Shown here: piece after piece, positions 32,026 through 40,833 of the stretch
How the letters are laid out: each line of letters starts with the position of its first letter
Position numbering within the stretch: position 1 is the stretch's first letter
Assembly (NCBI GenBank): GCA_017302635.1
Contig: JAFLCX010000001.1
Coordinates: 744,001 to 808,000 of the forward strand
Direction: 5' to 3'
Length of the DNA: 64,000 nt
Source: Hyphomicrobiales bacterium
Lineage (GTDB): Bacteria > Pseudomonadota > Alphaproteobacteria > Rhizobiales > Beijerinckiaceae
The notes under the pieces: model-generated
The model's database searches: none
Seen by the model: only the letters and a program-made list of their open reading frames with translations
Told to the model about the DNA's origin: nothing
Position numbers and translations under genes: made by a program

Positions 32026-32664
32026 CTACCTGGGCGGGAATTTCCGGTTCAACTCTGCGATTTGCTCAGCATCGAGTTTTCGCACATCGGTCCCTCGCGC
32101 CAGGTGAACAAGGCGCGCCGTCTCCTCCAGTTCTTCAATCCCGAAAACAGCCGCCTCAAGTGAAGCGCCAGCAACGACGGGGCCGTGATTGGCGATCAGG
32201 ATCGCGGCATGATCCGGCGCCTTGGCGGCAATCAGCGGGATGATGTCCGACGAGCCGGGCGTTGTGTAGGGGATCACGGGGACATGACCCACGCGCATGA
32301 CCACATAAGGCGTGATCGGCGGGATCGCGTTGTTCGGGTCGATATCGCTTCTGCATGAGAGAAGCGTTGCGAAGGTTGAATGCAGGTGCACCACCGCCCC
32401 CGTTTTCGGGCGTGCGGCATAAAGGGCGGCATGCAGCGGCAGTTCCTTGGTGGGTAAATCGCCCGAGAGATGGCGCCATTGCGCATCCAGCCGCGCAAGG
32501 CGATCCGGTTCGAGAAAGCCAAGACAGGCATTGGTGGGCGTGACAAGATAGCCTCCATCCGGGAGGCGAACCGAGATGTTGCCCGATGAACCCGACGTGA
32601 GCCCGCGTTCAAACAGCGAGCGCGACCAGCGGACAAGATCAGCGCGAAGCTGTGCCTCAGTCAT
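32026..32664 (-). CDS. otnC: OtnC-type 3-oxo-tetronate 4-phosphate decarboxylase (class II aldolase)
   Basis: 212 residues. Class II aldolase/AraD fold with TSGSSGNISVRL near the start, the zinc histidines in VVHLHSTFATLLS and later the ILIANHGPVVAG segment. In the tetronate pathway OtnC decarboxylates 3-oxo-tetronate 4-phosphate to dihydroxyacetone phosphate. Its start overlaps the stop of the kinase gene otnK by ATGA, which strongly supports this role over a generic aldolase. Confidence 0.88.
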   Translation of the reverse strand: MTEAQLRADLVRWSRSLFERGLTSGSSGNISVRLPDGGYLVTPTNACLGFLEPDRLARLDAQWRHLSGDLPTKELPLHAALYAARPKTGAVVHLHSTFATLLSCRSDIDPNNAIPPITPYVVMRVGHVPVIPYTTPGSSDIIPLIAAKAPDHAAILIANHGPVVAGASLEAAVFGIEELEETARLVHLARGTDVRKLDAEQIAELNRKFPPR

Positions 32665-33914
32665 GGATGGCCCTTGAGCGCTTCCAAAGCGCGTCGATAG
32701 AAATCGACACCACCAAAATTACCCGATTTGAGTGCAATCGCCAGCTCTTTTCCCTCCACTGCAAGCGCTGGCACGCCGGGATCAATCTCGGGACCGATGG
32801 AAAAGGCCGAAACCCCAAGCGCCTTGACAACGGCCCCCGATGTTTCGCCACCCCCTACCACGAGACGGGACACCCCGGCCGCGACAAGCCAGCGCGCAAC
32901 TTCGCCCATCATCGACTCGAGAGCAGCGGCAACCACGTCACGCCCATAACGACCCTGCGCCTCACGCACATTTTCAGGATCGGCAGAGGAGTAAATCATC
33001 GGCTCGCGGTCGATATTTTCCAGCGCGAAGCCGGCTACCATTTCGGCATTCACTCTGTGCGACATCACCGCATCCGGAGAGATTTCGAAGACCGGGTGAT
33101 GCTCGGCGTAGGCCGCAACCTGTCGCAGCGACTGGACAGAGCACGAGCCCGAGAGGGCAATACCCGGCCCGGATTGTCCTCGAAAAGCACGAGGCGTTTC
33201 ATTGAGCAGGCCATGGCGCCGGAAATTCTGAGGCAAACCCAGCGCGATGCCGGAACCGCCGGTCACGAAGCGATCACTGGCGACCGCTTCCCCCAAAGCG
33301 AGCAGATCGGCATCAGCCAATGCGTCGGCGACAATCAACCGTCTTCCGGAGGTCATTTCAGCATCCAGTGCAGAACGGATGCCAGCAGCACCTTGCCGGA
33401 CCGTGCCGAAAGGCACCAAGCCGATCTCGCCTTTGGTCTGCAATCGCAACCAGCGGCGGATATCCGGATCGGTCATGGGGGTCAGGGGGTGGTCCCGCAT
33501 GCCGGTCTCGGAGAGCAACCGATCGCCCACAAACAGATGGCCGTTATAAAGAGTCCGCCCGGTGGCCGGGAAGACAGGGCAAACCACGGCCGAGCCGCCA
33601 AGTTTATCGAGCAGTGCTTCCGCAACCGGTCCGATATTGCCTTCCGGGGTTGAGTCGAAGGTTGAGCAGTATTTGAAGAGGATCTGGCGCGCGCCCTGCG
33701 CCAGCAGCCAATCGCAGGCAGCCACCGACTGAGCGATGGCTTCATCCGCCGGAATTGTCCTGCTCTTGAGCGACACCACGCCGGCTTCGCACTCCGCGGC
33801 AGCGCGCCCCGAGGGAATGCCGACGAACTGGGTGACAGCCATACCACCTTTCGCGAGCGTGTTGGCGACATCGCTCCCGCCCGTGAAATCATCCGCGATG
33901 ACGCCCAGCAGCAT
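32661..33914 (-). CDS. otnK: OtnK-type 3-oxo-tetronate kinase (DUF1537 family)
   Basis: 417 residues from ATG 33914-33912; an in-frame TTG at 33926 overlapping the dctM stop could add four residues. Family motifs: GVIADDFTGGSDVANTLAKGG at the start, FKYCSTFDSTPEGNIGPV, PVFPATGRTLYNGHLFV and the ATP-binding C-terminal VVGGGETSGAVV. It phosphorylates 3-oxo-tetronate at O4. It is flanked by otnC and a TRAP transporter, all one operon. Confidence 0.9.
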   Translation of the reverse strand: MLLGVIADDFTGGSDVANTLAKGGMAVTQFVGIPSGRAAAECEAGVVSLKSRTIPADEAIAQSVAACDWLLAQGARQILFKYCSTFDSTPEGNIGPVAEALLDKLGGSAVVCPVFPATGRTLYNGHLFVGDRLLSETGMRDHPLTPMTDPDIRRWLRLQTKGEIGLVPFGTVRQGAAGIRSALDAEMTSGRRLIVADALADADLLALGEAVASDRFVTGGSGIALGLPQNFRRHGLLNETPRAFRGQSGPGIALSGSCSVQSLRQVAAYAEHHPVFEISPDAVMSHRVNAEMVAGFALENIDREPMIYSSADPENVREAQGRYGRDVVAAALESMMGEVARWLVAAGVSRLVVGGGETSGAVVKALGVSAFSIGPEIDPGVPALAVEGKELAIALKSGNFGGVDFYRRALEALKGHP

Positions 33915-33922
33915 GGCGGCGC

Positions 33923-35212
33923 TCAACCGCGCATCAACCAGACGAGCGCCATGGGTATGGCCTCGACATAGGTGACAACCAGCAGCACGGCGATGGCAAT
34001 CGCGAACATCGGGATGAGTTCGCGGGAAATGGCCCCCATCCCGACATTCGCGATCTTCGCCGAGACGAAGAGGGTTCCGCCCACAGGCGGTGTGTAAAGC
34101 CCGATAACCAGATTGAAGACCATGATCAGCCCGAGATGCACGGGGTCGACGGCAAAGGCCTTCGCCACCGGGATGAACAACGGTGCGGTGAGAATGAGAG
34201 CCGGCAGCGGCTCGATAAAGATACCGACAAGGATGAGGGCGAGGTTCAAGAGGAAGAGAAAGACGTATTTGTTCTCTGAAATCGAAGCGATGGCTTTGGC
34301 GAGGTTCGCCGGTATCTGCTCGATGGTGATGAGCCAGGAGAGCGCTCCGGTCGCGCCGATCACCAGCATCACCACAGCACTTGTGATGAAAGCTTGCAGC
34401 AGCAAGGCCGGAACTTCGCGCGGCTTCAGTTCGCGGTAGACCAGCAAGGCCAGAACCAGCCCATAAAGAACTGCGACAGCAGCAGCCTCAGTGGGCGTGA
34501 AAAAGCCAGAGAGGATGCCACCCAGAATGACAATCGGCATGCCGAGAGCGGGCAGCATCGCCTTGAAGCTGTCCCAGATTTCCGCGCGGGAGGGCATCTC
34601 GCCGCCGATATCGCAGCCAATCTGCTTGCCGCGATAGATACAGAGCAGGATCAACCCGAAGGCGAGGACAAAGCCGGGAAAAACACCCGAAACGAGCAAC
34701 TCGCGAGTCGAGACCCCCTGCGCCAGAAAGCTGTAGACAATCAGCGGGATGGAGAGCGGCATCAGAACGCCAATGGTGCCCGCCACCGCCACCAAGGCGG
34801 CCGCGAAGGCGCGAGGGTAGCCTCGCTCAGCCATCTGCGGGATCATGACCGAGCCAACGGCCGCGCTATCGGCGATCGCCGAACCGGAGACTGATCCGAA
34901 CATCGTACAGGACGAGACCGTAACCACACCGAGTCCTCCCGGCATGAAAGAAAGAAGCGCGCGCGCAAAATGAATAAGCCGTCGACCGACACCGCCACGC
35001 GTGATCAATTCGCCGGCAAAGACAAAAAGCGGAATTGCAGCCAGATGGATGGGCTCGACGCTGCCCTGATAGGTGATGAAAATCGCCTCCAGCGGATAAA
35101 ACCGGCCGAAAATCCAGATCGTCGAGATGGTGGTGATCAGCAGCGCCCAGACCAATGGCATGCTGATCAGAGCGAGCGAAAAGAAAACAACGCAGATAAC
35201 CGTCAAAATCAT
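33923..35212 (-). CDS. dctM: TRAP transporter large membrane subunit DctM
   Basis: 429 residues from ATG 35212-35210, overlapping the dctQ stop by ATGA; the frame upstream is antisense/out of frame to dctQ. About 12 hydrophobic segments. Typical DctM elements are IPLFVFAGELITRGGVGRRL, CTMFGSVSGSAIADSAAVGS, GVLMPLSIPLIVYSF and GLYTPPVGGTLFV. It couples sodium gradient energy to import of an organic acid delivered by DctP. Confidence 0.93.
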   Translation of the reverse strand: MILTVICVVFFSLALISMPLVWALLITTISTIWIFGRFYPLEAIFITYQGSVEPIHLAAIPLFVFAGELITRGGVGRRLIHFARALLSFMPGGLGVVTVSSCTMFGSVSGSAIADSAAVGSVMIPQMAERGYPRAFAAALVAVAGTIGVLMPLSIPLIVYSFLAQGVSTRELLVSGVFPGFVLAFGLILLCIYRGKQIGCDIGGEMPSRAEIWDSFKAMLPALGMPIVILGGILSGFFTPTEAAAVAVLYGLVLALLVYRELKPREVPALLLQAFITSAVVMLVIGATGALSWLITIEQIPANLAKAIASISENKYVFLFLLNLALILVGIFIEPLPALILTAPLFIPVAKAFAVDPVHLGLIMVFNLVIGLYTPPVGGTLFVSAKIANVGMGAISRELIPMFAIAIAVLLVVTYVEAIPMALVWLMRG

Positions 35213-35739
35213 GGGGTGATATCCTGGCCACGCCCGAACGCATCGCCGCCACGTGCGATGACCCAGGTTTCGTAAGCGACAAAGACAAGGGTGAGTGCCG
35301 AGCCGACCGGCATGGCCAGATATTGCAGGCCGACAGGCCAGTAGAGCACGCTCATCTGCTGATCCATCGTCTTGGTGACGATATTCGAACCTGCATTCAC
35401 CAGCAGGATCAGCAAAGCCATCACGGCCAGTCTCAGGGTCACCTCGATGATCCGGCGTATCGTCGGCGGGATCTTCTCGACGAATTCCGAGATGCACATA
35501 TGGGCCCCGCGCCGCGCCGCTGCTGCGCCACCGAGAAATGTCGCCCAGACAAGCGCGAACTCGCCGAATTCCGTGTTCCAGGCGATATCAGCGTTGAAGA
35601 ACGCGCGGGCCAGCACATTGGCGCTCATCACGGTCAGGAGTGCTGTTCCGAGTACGACAATGACAATCTCCAACCCGTCACCGAGCCAGCGCAAGAGCGC
35701 TGGCTCGGGTCGGGAGGGACGGTAAAGAAAACCGCTCAC
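35209..35739 (-). CDS. dctQ: TRAP transporter small membrane subunit DctQ
   Basis: 176 residues with four predicted helices (about 25-45, 60-80, 99-118, 140-160) and the family pattern NTEFGEFALVWATFLGGAAAARRGAHM. Second gene of dctP-dctQ-dctM. It bridges the periplasmic binding protein cycle and DctM. Confidence 0.9.
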   Translation of the reverse strand: MSGFLYRPSRPEPALLRWLGDGLEIVIVVLGTALLTVMSANVLARAFFNADIAWNTEFGEFALVWATFLGGAAAARRGAHMCISEFVEKIPPTIRRIIEVTLRLAVMALLILLVNAGSNIVTKTMDQQMSVLYWPVGLQYLAMPVGSALTLVFVAYETWVIARGGDAFGRGQDITP

Positions 35740-35762
35740 AATGGCATCTTTCGGCTGGGCGC

Positions 35763-36779
35763 TCAGGCCGGGTTAGAGCGACGGATGGCCTCGCAATCAG
35801 CAAGCATACCATCGACGATCCCGATACCGAATGTCTCGCGCGCCTTGTCGTAGACAGGCCGCACCGCCTCGCGGAATGGCGCGATGGCAGGTTTGGCAAC
35901 CTTCGCGCCCTTGGCGGTCATTTCGGCGAGTTGCTTGTCCTCATCAGCCCGGACAAGCTGGCGCGAATGCTTGGCTGCGTCCGCCGCAGCTTTCGTCACC
36001 GCCTCCTGCGTTTTGGAGTCGAGACGCTTCCAGGTGATTTCCGAAATGGTCATGGGCAGGGGTGAATAGACATGCCGCGTCAGCGTGATATGCGGCGCGA
36101 CTTCATAGAAGCGCAGGGAATAGATTGTGTCGGTGGGATTTTCCTGGCCGATCACGGTACCCTGCTGGATCGCGAGATAAACCTCAGTCACCGGCAGAAC
36201 CACCGGAACAAAACCGATGGCTTCCATGATCCAGCGGATCATGTCGTTCGGGAAAACGCGCATGCGCTTGCCCTTGGCATCCGCGGGACTCCCGAGGGGT
36301 TCCTTGGTGGTGAACGAACGGAAACCCGCTTCCCATGTCGACAGGGCGCGCAGGCCTTTCGCCGGCAACTGATCCAACTGGAATTTCAGGGCTTTCGATT
36401 CGTCATAGAGCTTCCAGCCCTGCTCATAGGTGTCCACCAGAAACGGCATGGCGGTCAGATTGAGCCCGCGCACATGCGGAGCGTAGCTTCCCGTCGCGGA
36501 AACCGTGAAATCCAACCCGCCGAGCTGGAGTTGCTCGATGGCCTTCGGGTCGTTTGCAACCTGACCGGAATGGAAGACCTGCACATTGAAAGCATTGCCG
36601 GTATATTCGGCGACCTTCTTGGCAAACAACTCGGCGGCCTGCTGGCGCGAACCAACCGGCGTATCCGTATGGCTCAGCCGCAATATCTGCGGGCTCTGTG
36701 CTTGGGCGCGCGAGACAAACGGAGCCGCAATGGCACTGGCGCCTGCAGCCACGATCAGACGGCGACGATCGATATTCAT
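35763..36779 (-). CDS. dctP: TRAP transporter periplasmic binding protein DctP
   Basis: 338 residues. Twin-arginine-like N-terminus MNIDRRRLIVAAGASAIAAP, cleavage near AQAQ (residue 28). Typical DctP features: HTDTPVGSRQQAAELFAKKV, FHSGQVANDPKAIEQLQLGG, and GKRMRVFPNDMIRW with the arginine that usually contacts the substrate carboxylate. First gene of the leftward dctPQM-otnKC operon. The catabolic neighbours suggest a C4 sugar acid as substrate, but this cannot be read from the sequence. Confidence 0.93.
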   Translation of the reverse strand: MNIDRRRLIVAAGASAIAAPFVSRAQAQSPQILRLSHTDTPVGSRQQAAELFAKKVAEYTGNAFNVQVFHSGQVANDPKAIEQLQLGGLDFTVSATGSYAPHVRGLNLTAMPFLVDTYEQGWKLYDESKALKFQLDQLPAKGLRALSTWEAGFRSFTTKEPLGSPADAKGKRMRVFPNDMIRWIMEAIGFVPVVLPVTEVYLAIQQGTVIGQENPTDTIYSLRFYEVAPHITLTRHVYSPLPMTISEITWKRLDSKTQEAVTKAAADAAKHSRQLVRADEDKQLAEMTAKGAKVAKPAIAPFREAVRPVYDKARETFGIGIVDGMLADCEAIRRSNPA

Positions 36780-36868
36780 GTCTTCCTCCCTCCGGACGGC
36801 GCATCGGCGCCGGTTAACTGGCTTCGCGATCGGATTTCTTGTCGTCAGATCGCTTGCGTTTCGCTTCG

Positions 36869-36900
36869 GATGCGTTTATGCATACATTAATTGATGCGTT
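36869..36900. promoter_or_regulatory. Candidate GntR operator between dctP and the lactonase gene
   Basis: In the 146-bp divergent promoter, GATGCGTT occurs twice (36869-36876 and 36893-36900). Between the copies lies ATGCATACAT, one mismatch away from the palindrome ATGTATACAT typical of FadR/FCD-type GntR sites. The GntR gene at 40034 is the obvious regulator. Both divergent operons could be controlled from this one site. Confidence 0.5.
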
Positions 36901-36925
36901 CGTCAACTGAGTTCTGAGGTGAGGG

Positions 36926-37930
36926 ATGTCGGAGCGGGTTCCGCTCGATCGGGTTGAATTTCGCGGGGCGGGTCTCAACCGCCCCGAATGCCTCGTCACG
37001 CACGAAAGCGGCTCTGTTTTTGCGGCAGACTGGTTCGACACAGGTGGCGTCGCCATCGTTCGTCCCGATGGTGACGTGAGTCGCGTGATCGCGAAACGTC
37101 CGATCGACGATCCGCTTCGCCCCAATGGAATTGCCCTGGAAGCCGGGGGCACATTTCTCGTCGCTCATCTCGGCCCGGAGACGGGCGGGCTCTTCCGGCT
37201 ACACCCGGATGGGCGCTGCGAAACCGTCCTTCGCGAGCTGAATGGCGAGGCATTGCCGCCTTCCAACTTTCCACTGGTCGACAGCCGCGGGCGGATCTGG
37301 CTCACGATCTCTACCCGCAAGGTGCCCCGCGCGCTCGATTATCGCCCCGACGCCGACAGCGGCTTCATCGTGCTGATCGAGAATGGCATTGCCCGCATCG
37401 TGGCGGACGGGCTCGGATACACCAATGAATGTGTGCTCAGCAGCGATGAAAAGACCCTGTTCGTCAACGAGACCTTTGCCCAGCGTCTGACACGGTTTTC
37501 GGTTCAGGAGGATGGAAGTCTCACCGACCGCACCACCGTGGCGCGATTCGGGGCTGGCACATTCCCGGATGGAGTCATCCTCGACGCCGCAGGCGATTTC
37601 TGGATCACGAGCATCGTCTCCAACCGGGTCATTCGGGTCAGCCGCAACGGGCTTCAGTCCACGATCCTCGAAGAGAGTGACCCCATGCATCTCGATGAGG
37701 TCGAACTGGCCTTCCACGAAGGGCGCATGGGCCGTTCTCACCTCGACGGTTCGCCTGCCCGCACCTTGCGCAACATTTCAAGCCTCTCTTTCGGCGGTCC
37801 CTCCATGAACGAAGCCTATCTCGGTTGCCTGCTCGGTGACCGGATTGCGGTGTTCAACCCGCCGGCGCGCGGCATTCCGCCTTTCTCTTACACCGCCCCG
37901 CTCGGCCCCCTCTCCAGACAGGTTTCATAA
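36926..37930 (+). CDS. SMP-30/gluconolactonase-like lactonase
   Basis: 334 residues, a six-bladed beta-propeller. Family features are RPECLVTHESGSVFAADW, RPNGIALEAGGTF, GLGYTNECVLSSDEKTLFVNET (metal-site Asn) and PDGVILDAAGDFWITS. SMP-30 proteins hydrolyse sugar lactones with a divalent metal. Here it starts the rightward arm of a sugar-acid locus, so hydrolysis of a tetrono- or similar lactone is a reasonable inference. The start has GAGGTGAGGG upstream; the stop shares one base with the next start (TAATG). Confidence 0.85.
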   Translation: MSERVPLDRVEFRGAGLNRPECLVTHESGSVFAADWFDTGGVAIVRPDGDVSRVIAKRPIDDPLRPNGIALEAGGTFLVAHLGPETGGLFRLHPDGRCETVLRELNGEALPPSNFPLVDSRGRIWLTISTRKVPRALDYRPDADSGFIVLIENGIARIVADGLGYTNECVLSSDEKTLFVNETFAQRLTRFSVQEDGSLTDRTTVARFGAGTFPDGVILDAAGDFWITSIVSNRVIRVSRNGLQSTILEESDPMHLDEVELAFHEGRMGRSHLDGSPARTLRNISSLSFGGPSMNEAYLGCLLGDRIAVFNPPARGIPPFSYTAPLGPLSRQVS

Positions 37931-39039
37931 TGAGTGCCAATGACGCTTTTCACATCGCAGTCCTGCCCGGAGACGGCATCGGCCATGAGGTGATGCAGCC
38001 CTGTATTGCCGTGCTGGAGGCCGCTGCAGCACGCGTCGGCGGATTCTCGTTCCGCTTCGACACGCATCAGGCTGGTGCCATTCACTATCGCGATCACGGA
38101 ATTGCCCTGCCCAAATCCGCTCTGGACACTTCTCGGCGGGCGGACGCCATCCTGCTGGGCGCGATGGGCTGGCCGGCCATCCGCTATCCGGATGGAACCG
38201 AGATTGCGCCGCAGCTCGATCTGCGTTTCGAGTTCGGCCTGTTTGCCGGCGTCCGCCCCGTCCGGACTCTGCCGAGCATGCCGGCCATCCTGGCCGACAA
38301 GCGTGCCGCGCATCTTGATTTTGTGATCATCCGCGAATCGACCGAAGGGCTTTTCGCATCCCGAGGCAAGGGTGTGGTGACCGACGATCGGGAAGCGCGC
38401 GATACGATGGTGATCACACGCGACGTTTGCGAGCCACTTTTCGACTTTTCGTTCCGCCTGGCCCAGCAGCGCAAGGCGCGCGGTGGCAAGGGCATTCTCG
38501 CCTGCGTCGACAAGGCCAACGTCTTTGCGTCTTTTGCCTTTTTCCGGAAAGTTTTCAACGAGCGCGCTGGCCTTTTCCCCGATATCCGGGCCGATTATGC
38601 CTATGTCGATGCCACGGCCCTCGACATGGTGCGCCGACCCTGGGCGCTCGATGTTCTGGTCACCGAGAACATGTTCGGTGACATCCTGTCCGATCTGGGT
38701 GCCGGACTTATGGGGGGAATGGGTTTTGCGCCGTCAGCCGACATTGGCGCCGAGCACGCCGTGTTCCAGCCCTGTCATGGAACAGCACCCGATATCGCCG
38801 GGCAGAGCAAAGCCAATCCGACAGCCATGATTCTCTCTGGCGCGATGATGCTCGATTGGCTGGGCGAAAAACACGGCCGCAAGGAAGCTTTGCAAGCCGC
38901 CGAATTGATCCGTGCGGCAGTTGACCGCGCTTTTGCCGAAGGTCTGAAGCCTTATGAGATTGGCGGAACGGATGGCACATTCGAAGTCGCCCGCCATGTG
39001 CTGGAAGCCATGAGCCAGAAAACACTGGAGGTTGCCTGA
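37930..39039 (+). CDS. Isocitrate/isopropylmalate-type dehydrogenase
   Basis: 369 residues. Beta-decarboxylating dehydrogenase fold with IAVLPGDGIGHEVM, the arginine and tyrosine/serine region IRESTEGLFASRGKG, DKANVFASFAFFRKV and the NAD segment ENMFGDILSDLGAGLMGGMGFAPSA; metal aspartates are in the latter. The hydrophobic leucine-specific elements of LeuB are not obvious, and the sugar-acid context suggests a tartrate/malate-like 2-hydroxyacid dehydrogenase. Exact substrate unknown. Coupled to the lactonase gene by TAATG. Confidence 0.85.
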   Translation: MSANDAFHIAVLPGDGIGHEVMQPCIAVLEAAAARVGGFSFRFDTHQAGAIHYRDHGIALPKSALDTSRRADAILLGAMGWPAIRYPDGTEIAPQLDLRFEFGLFAGVRPVRTLPSMPAILADKRAAHLDFVIIRESTEGLFASRGKGVVTDDREARDTMVITRDVCEPLFDFSFRLAQQRKARGGKGILACVDKANVFASFAFFRKVFNERAGLFPDIRADYAYVDATALDMVRRPWALDVLVTENMFGDILSDLGAGLMGGMGFAPSADIGAEHAVFQPCHGTAPDIAGQSKANPTAMILSGAMMLDWLGEKHGRKEALQAAELIRAAVDRAFAEGLKPYEIGGTDGTFEVARHVLEAMSQKTLEVA

Positions 39040-39042
39040 TCC

Positions 39043-40071
39043 ATGAATGGCCTCGTCCGTGTGGCATGTGTCGGCACCGGCTATTTCAGCCGCTTCCAGT
39101 ATCGTGCCTGGAACCGGCTGCACGAAGTGGAACTTGTGGCCCTGTGCAACCGCAGCCGCGACAAGGCGGAGGAGTTCTCGCGCGAATTCAATGTGCCGAT
39201 GGTCTTCACCGACCTCGCCGAGATGCTGAAGCTTGCCAAGCCAGATCTCCTCGACATCATCACCCCTCCGGAAACGCATCTTGCCGCGATCCGGCTTGCG
39301 GCAGAGCACCGCGTCGATGTGATCTGTCAGAAGCCGTTCTGCGCCACGCTGGCCGAGGCGCATCAAGCTCTCGAAATCGCCGAGCGGGCCGGGATTTCTG
39401 TTACCGTTCATGAGAATTTCCGGTTTCAGCCCTGGCATCAGGCCATTCGTCGCTTCCTGCAGGATGGCGGCTTGGGGCAGGTCTATCAGGCGACCTTCCG
39501 CCTTCGGCCCGGCGATGGTCAGGGGCCGTCGGCCTATCTCGAGCGGCAACCGTATTTCCAGACAATGCCGCGCTTCCTGATCCATGAGACAGCCATTCAC
39601 CTGATCGATGTGTTCCGGTCCCTGTTTGGAGAGGCGAAAGCTGTCACAGCGTTGCTGCGCCGTCTCAATCCAGCCATTGCGGGTGAGGATTCGGGGCTCT
39701 TTGTGCTCGATATGTCAGATGGCACGCGCTGTGTTTTCGACGGCAACCGCCTATCGGATCACCCGGCAAAAAACTGTCGCCTGACGATGGGTGAGTTCGT
39801 GATCGAGGGAGAGAGAGGCGTTGTCAGCCTTGATGGCGACGGGGGGCTGCATTTCCGGGCGCATGGCACGCTGCAAGTTCACCCCATTGAATATTCGTGG
39901 GAAAATACCGATTTCGGGGGCGATTGCGTTTACAGGTTCCAGCGCCATGTCATCGATCATCGTTGTAGGCGCGGCTTGATCGAGACCAGTGCCAGAGATT
40001 ATCTTTCCAATATCCGGATAGAGGAAGCGATCTATGAATCGAACGACACAGGTCGCCGCCTCTCTCTCTGA
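39043..40071 (+). CDS. Gfo/Idh/MocA family oxidoreductase
   Basis: 342 residues. N-terminal Rossmann fold with VRVACVGTGYFSRFQYRAW, the conserved EKP equivalent in VICQKPFCATLAEA (here QKP, catalytic Lys retained), then the substrate domain with HENFRFQPWHQAIRR and the histidine in FLIHETAIHLIDVFRSL. These enzymes oxidise secondary hydroxyls of sugars and sugar acids with NAD(P). Begins 3 bp after the dehydrogenase stop and overlaps the GntR gene by 38 bp. Confidence 0.88.
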   Translation: MNGLVRVACVGTGYFSRFQYRAWNRLHEVELVALCNRSRDKAEEFSREFNVPMVFTDLAEMLKLAKPDLLDIITPPETHLAAIRLAAEHRVDVICQKPFCATLAEAHQALEIAERAGISVTVHENFRFQPWHQAIRRFLQDGGLGQVYQATFRLRPGDGQGPSAYLERQPYFQTMPRFLIHETAIHLIDVFRSLFGEAKAVTALLRRLNPAIAGEDSGLFVLDMSDGTRCVFDGNRLSDHPAKNCRLTMGEFVIEGERGVVSLDGDGGLHFRAHGTLQVHPIEYSWENTDFGGDCVYRFQRHVIDHRCRRGLIETSARDYLSNIRIEEAIYESNDTGRRLSL

Positions 40072-40738
40072 AGAAGAGGCGCGCCTCCCGGCCAGCGAGC
40101 GAGCCTATCGTCAGCTGAAGCAACTCATCCTCGACAACGAAATTCCGGCCGGTTCACAGATGCTCGAACTGGAGGCCGCGGCGCGCCTCGGCATGAGCCG
40201 CACGCCGGTTCGGGAAGCGATGGTGCGACTCGAACAGGAAGGCATGGTCGAACTGCGTTCGCGCCACGGTATGCGCGTGCTGCCGATCTCGCCGGATGCT
40301 CTCGCGGAAATTTATGAAATCCTGACTGCACTCGAAGGTGCGGCCGCAGAAGCCGCAGCCCGCAAGGGGGCTGATGACAGCCAACTGGCCGACCTTCAAC
40401 ATGCAGTGGACGATATGGAGGTCGCGCTTGCGAGTGACGACCTGATCCGCTGGAGCCGAGCCGATGCGCGCTTTCACCGATTGCTGGTGGAACTCGCGGG
40501 CAATCGCAGACTTGCCGCCCTTGTTGAACAGGTTTCCGATCAGGCTCATCGCGCACGGCTGACAACTTTGCGCATGCGGCCAAAGCCGGTGGGCTCGAAC
40601 CGCGATCATGCGGCTTTGGTGCAGGCGATCCGGGATCGCGACCCACAGCGCGCACGCGATATTCACGAGCAGCATCGCCGGCGTGCGGCCCAAATGCTGG
40701 TCAGTCTTGTCCGTGATTTCGGGTTGAAACAACTCTGA
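40034..40738 (+). CDS. GntR-family (FCD) transcriptional regulator
   Basis: 234 residues. The N-terminal winged helix (residues 20-90) shows AYRQLKQLILDNEIPAG and MSRTPVREAMVRLEQEGMV, the standard GntR signature. The C-terminal FCD domain has the metal-site pattern with D in ADARFHRLLVELAGNRRL and later NRDHAALVQAI. It probably represses the divergent TRAP/lactonase promoters until a pathway intermediate binds. Last gene of the rightward arm, followed by a bidirectional terminator. Confidence 0.92.
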   Translation: MNRTTQVAASLSEEEARLPASERAYRQLKQLILDNEIPAGSQMLELEAAARLGMSRTPVREAMVRLEQEGMVELRSRHGMRVLPISPDALAEIYEILTALEGAAAEAAARKGADDSQLADLQHAVDDMEVALASDDLIRWSRADARFHRLLVELAGNRRLAALVEQVSDQAHRARLTTLRMRPKPVGSNRDHAALVQAIRDRDPQRARDIHEQHRRRAAQMLVSLVRDFGLKQL

Positions 40739-40779
40739 GAAGCGAAAAGAAACGCCATTGCCACTGCTCCGGGCGCCGA

Positions 40780-40807
40780 AAGCCCGGCTCCTCGCAGAGC
40801 CGGGCTT
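40780..40807. terminator. Bidirectional hairpin between gntR and the ABC operon
   Basis: A perfect 11-bp stem, AAGCCCGGCTC / GAGCCGGGCTT, with a 6-nt loop lies between two convergent transcription units. On the plus strand CTTCGTTTC follows; on the minus strand TTTCGG follows. T-tracts are weak but the stem is very stable. Confidence 0.8.
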
Positions 40808-40833
40808 CTTCGTTTCTCGGCTGCCTTGCGGGA

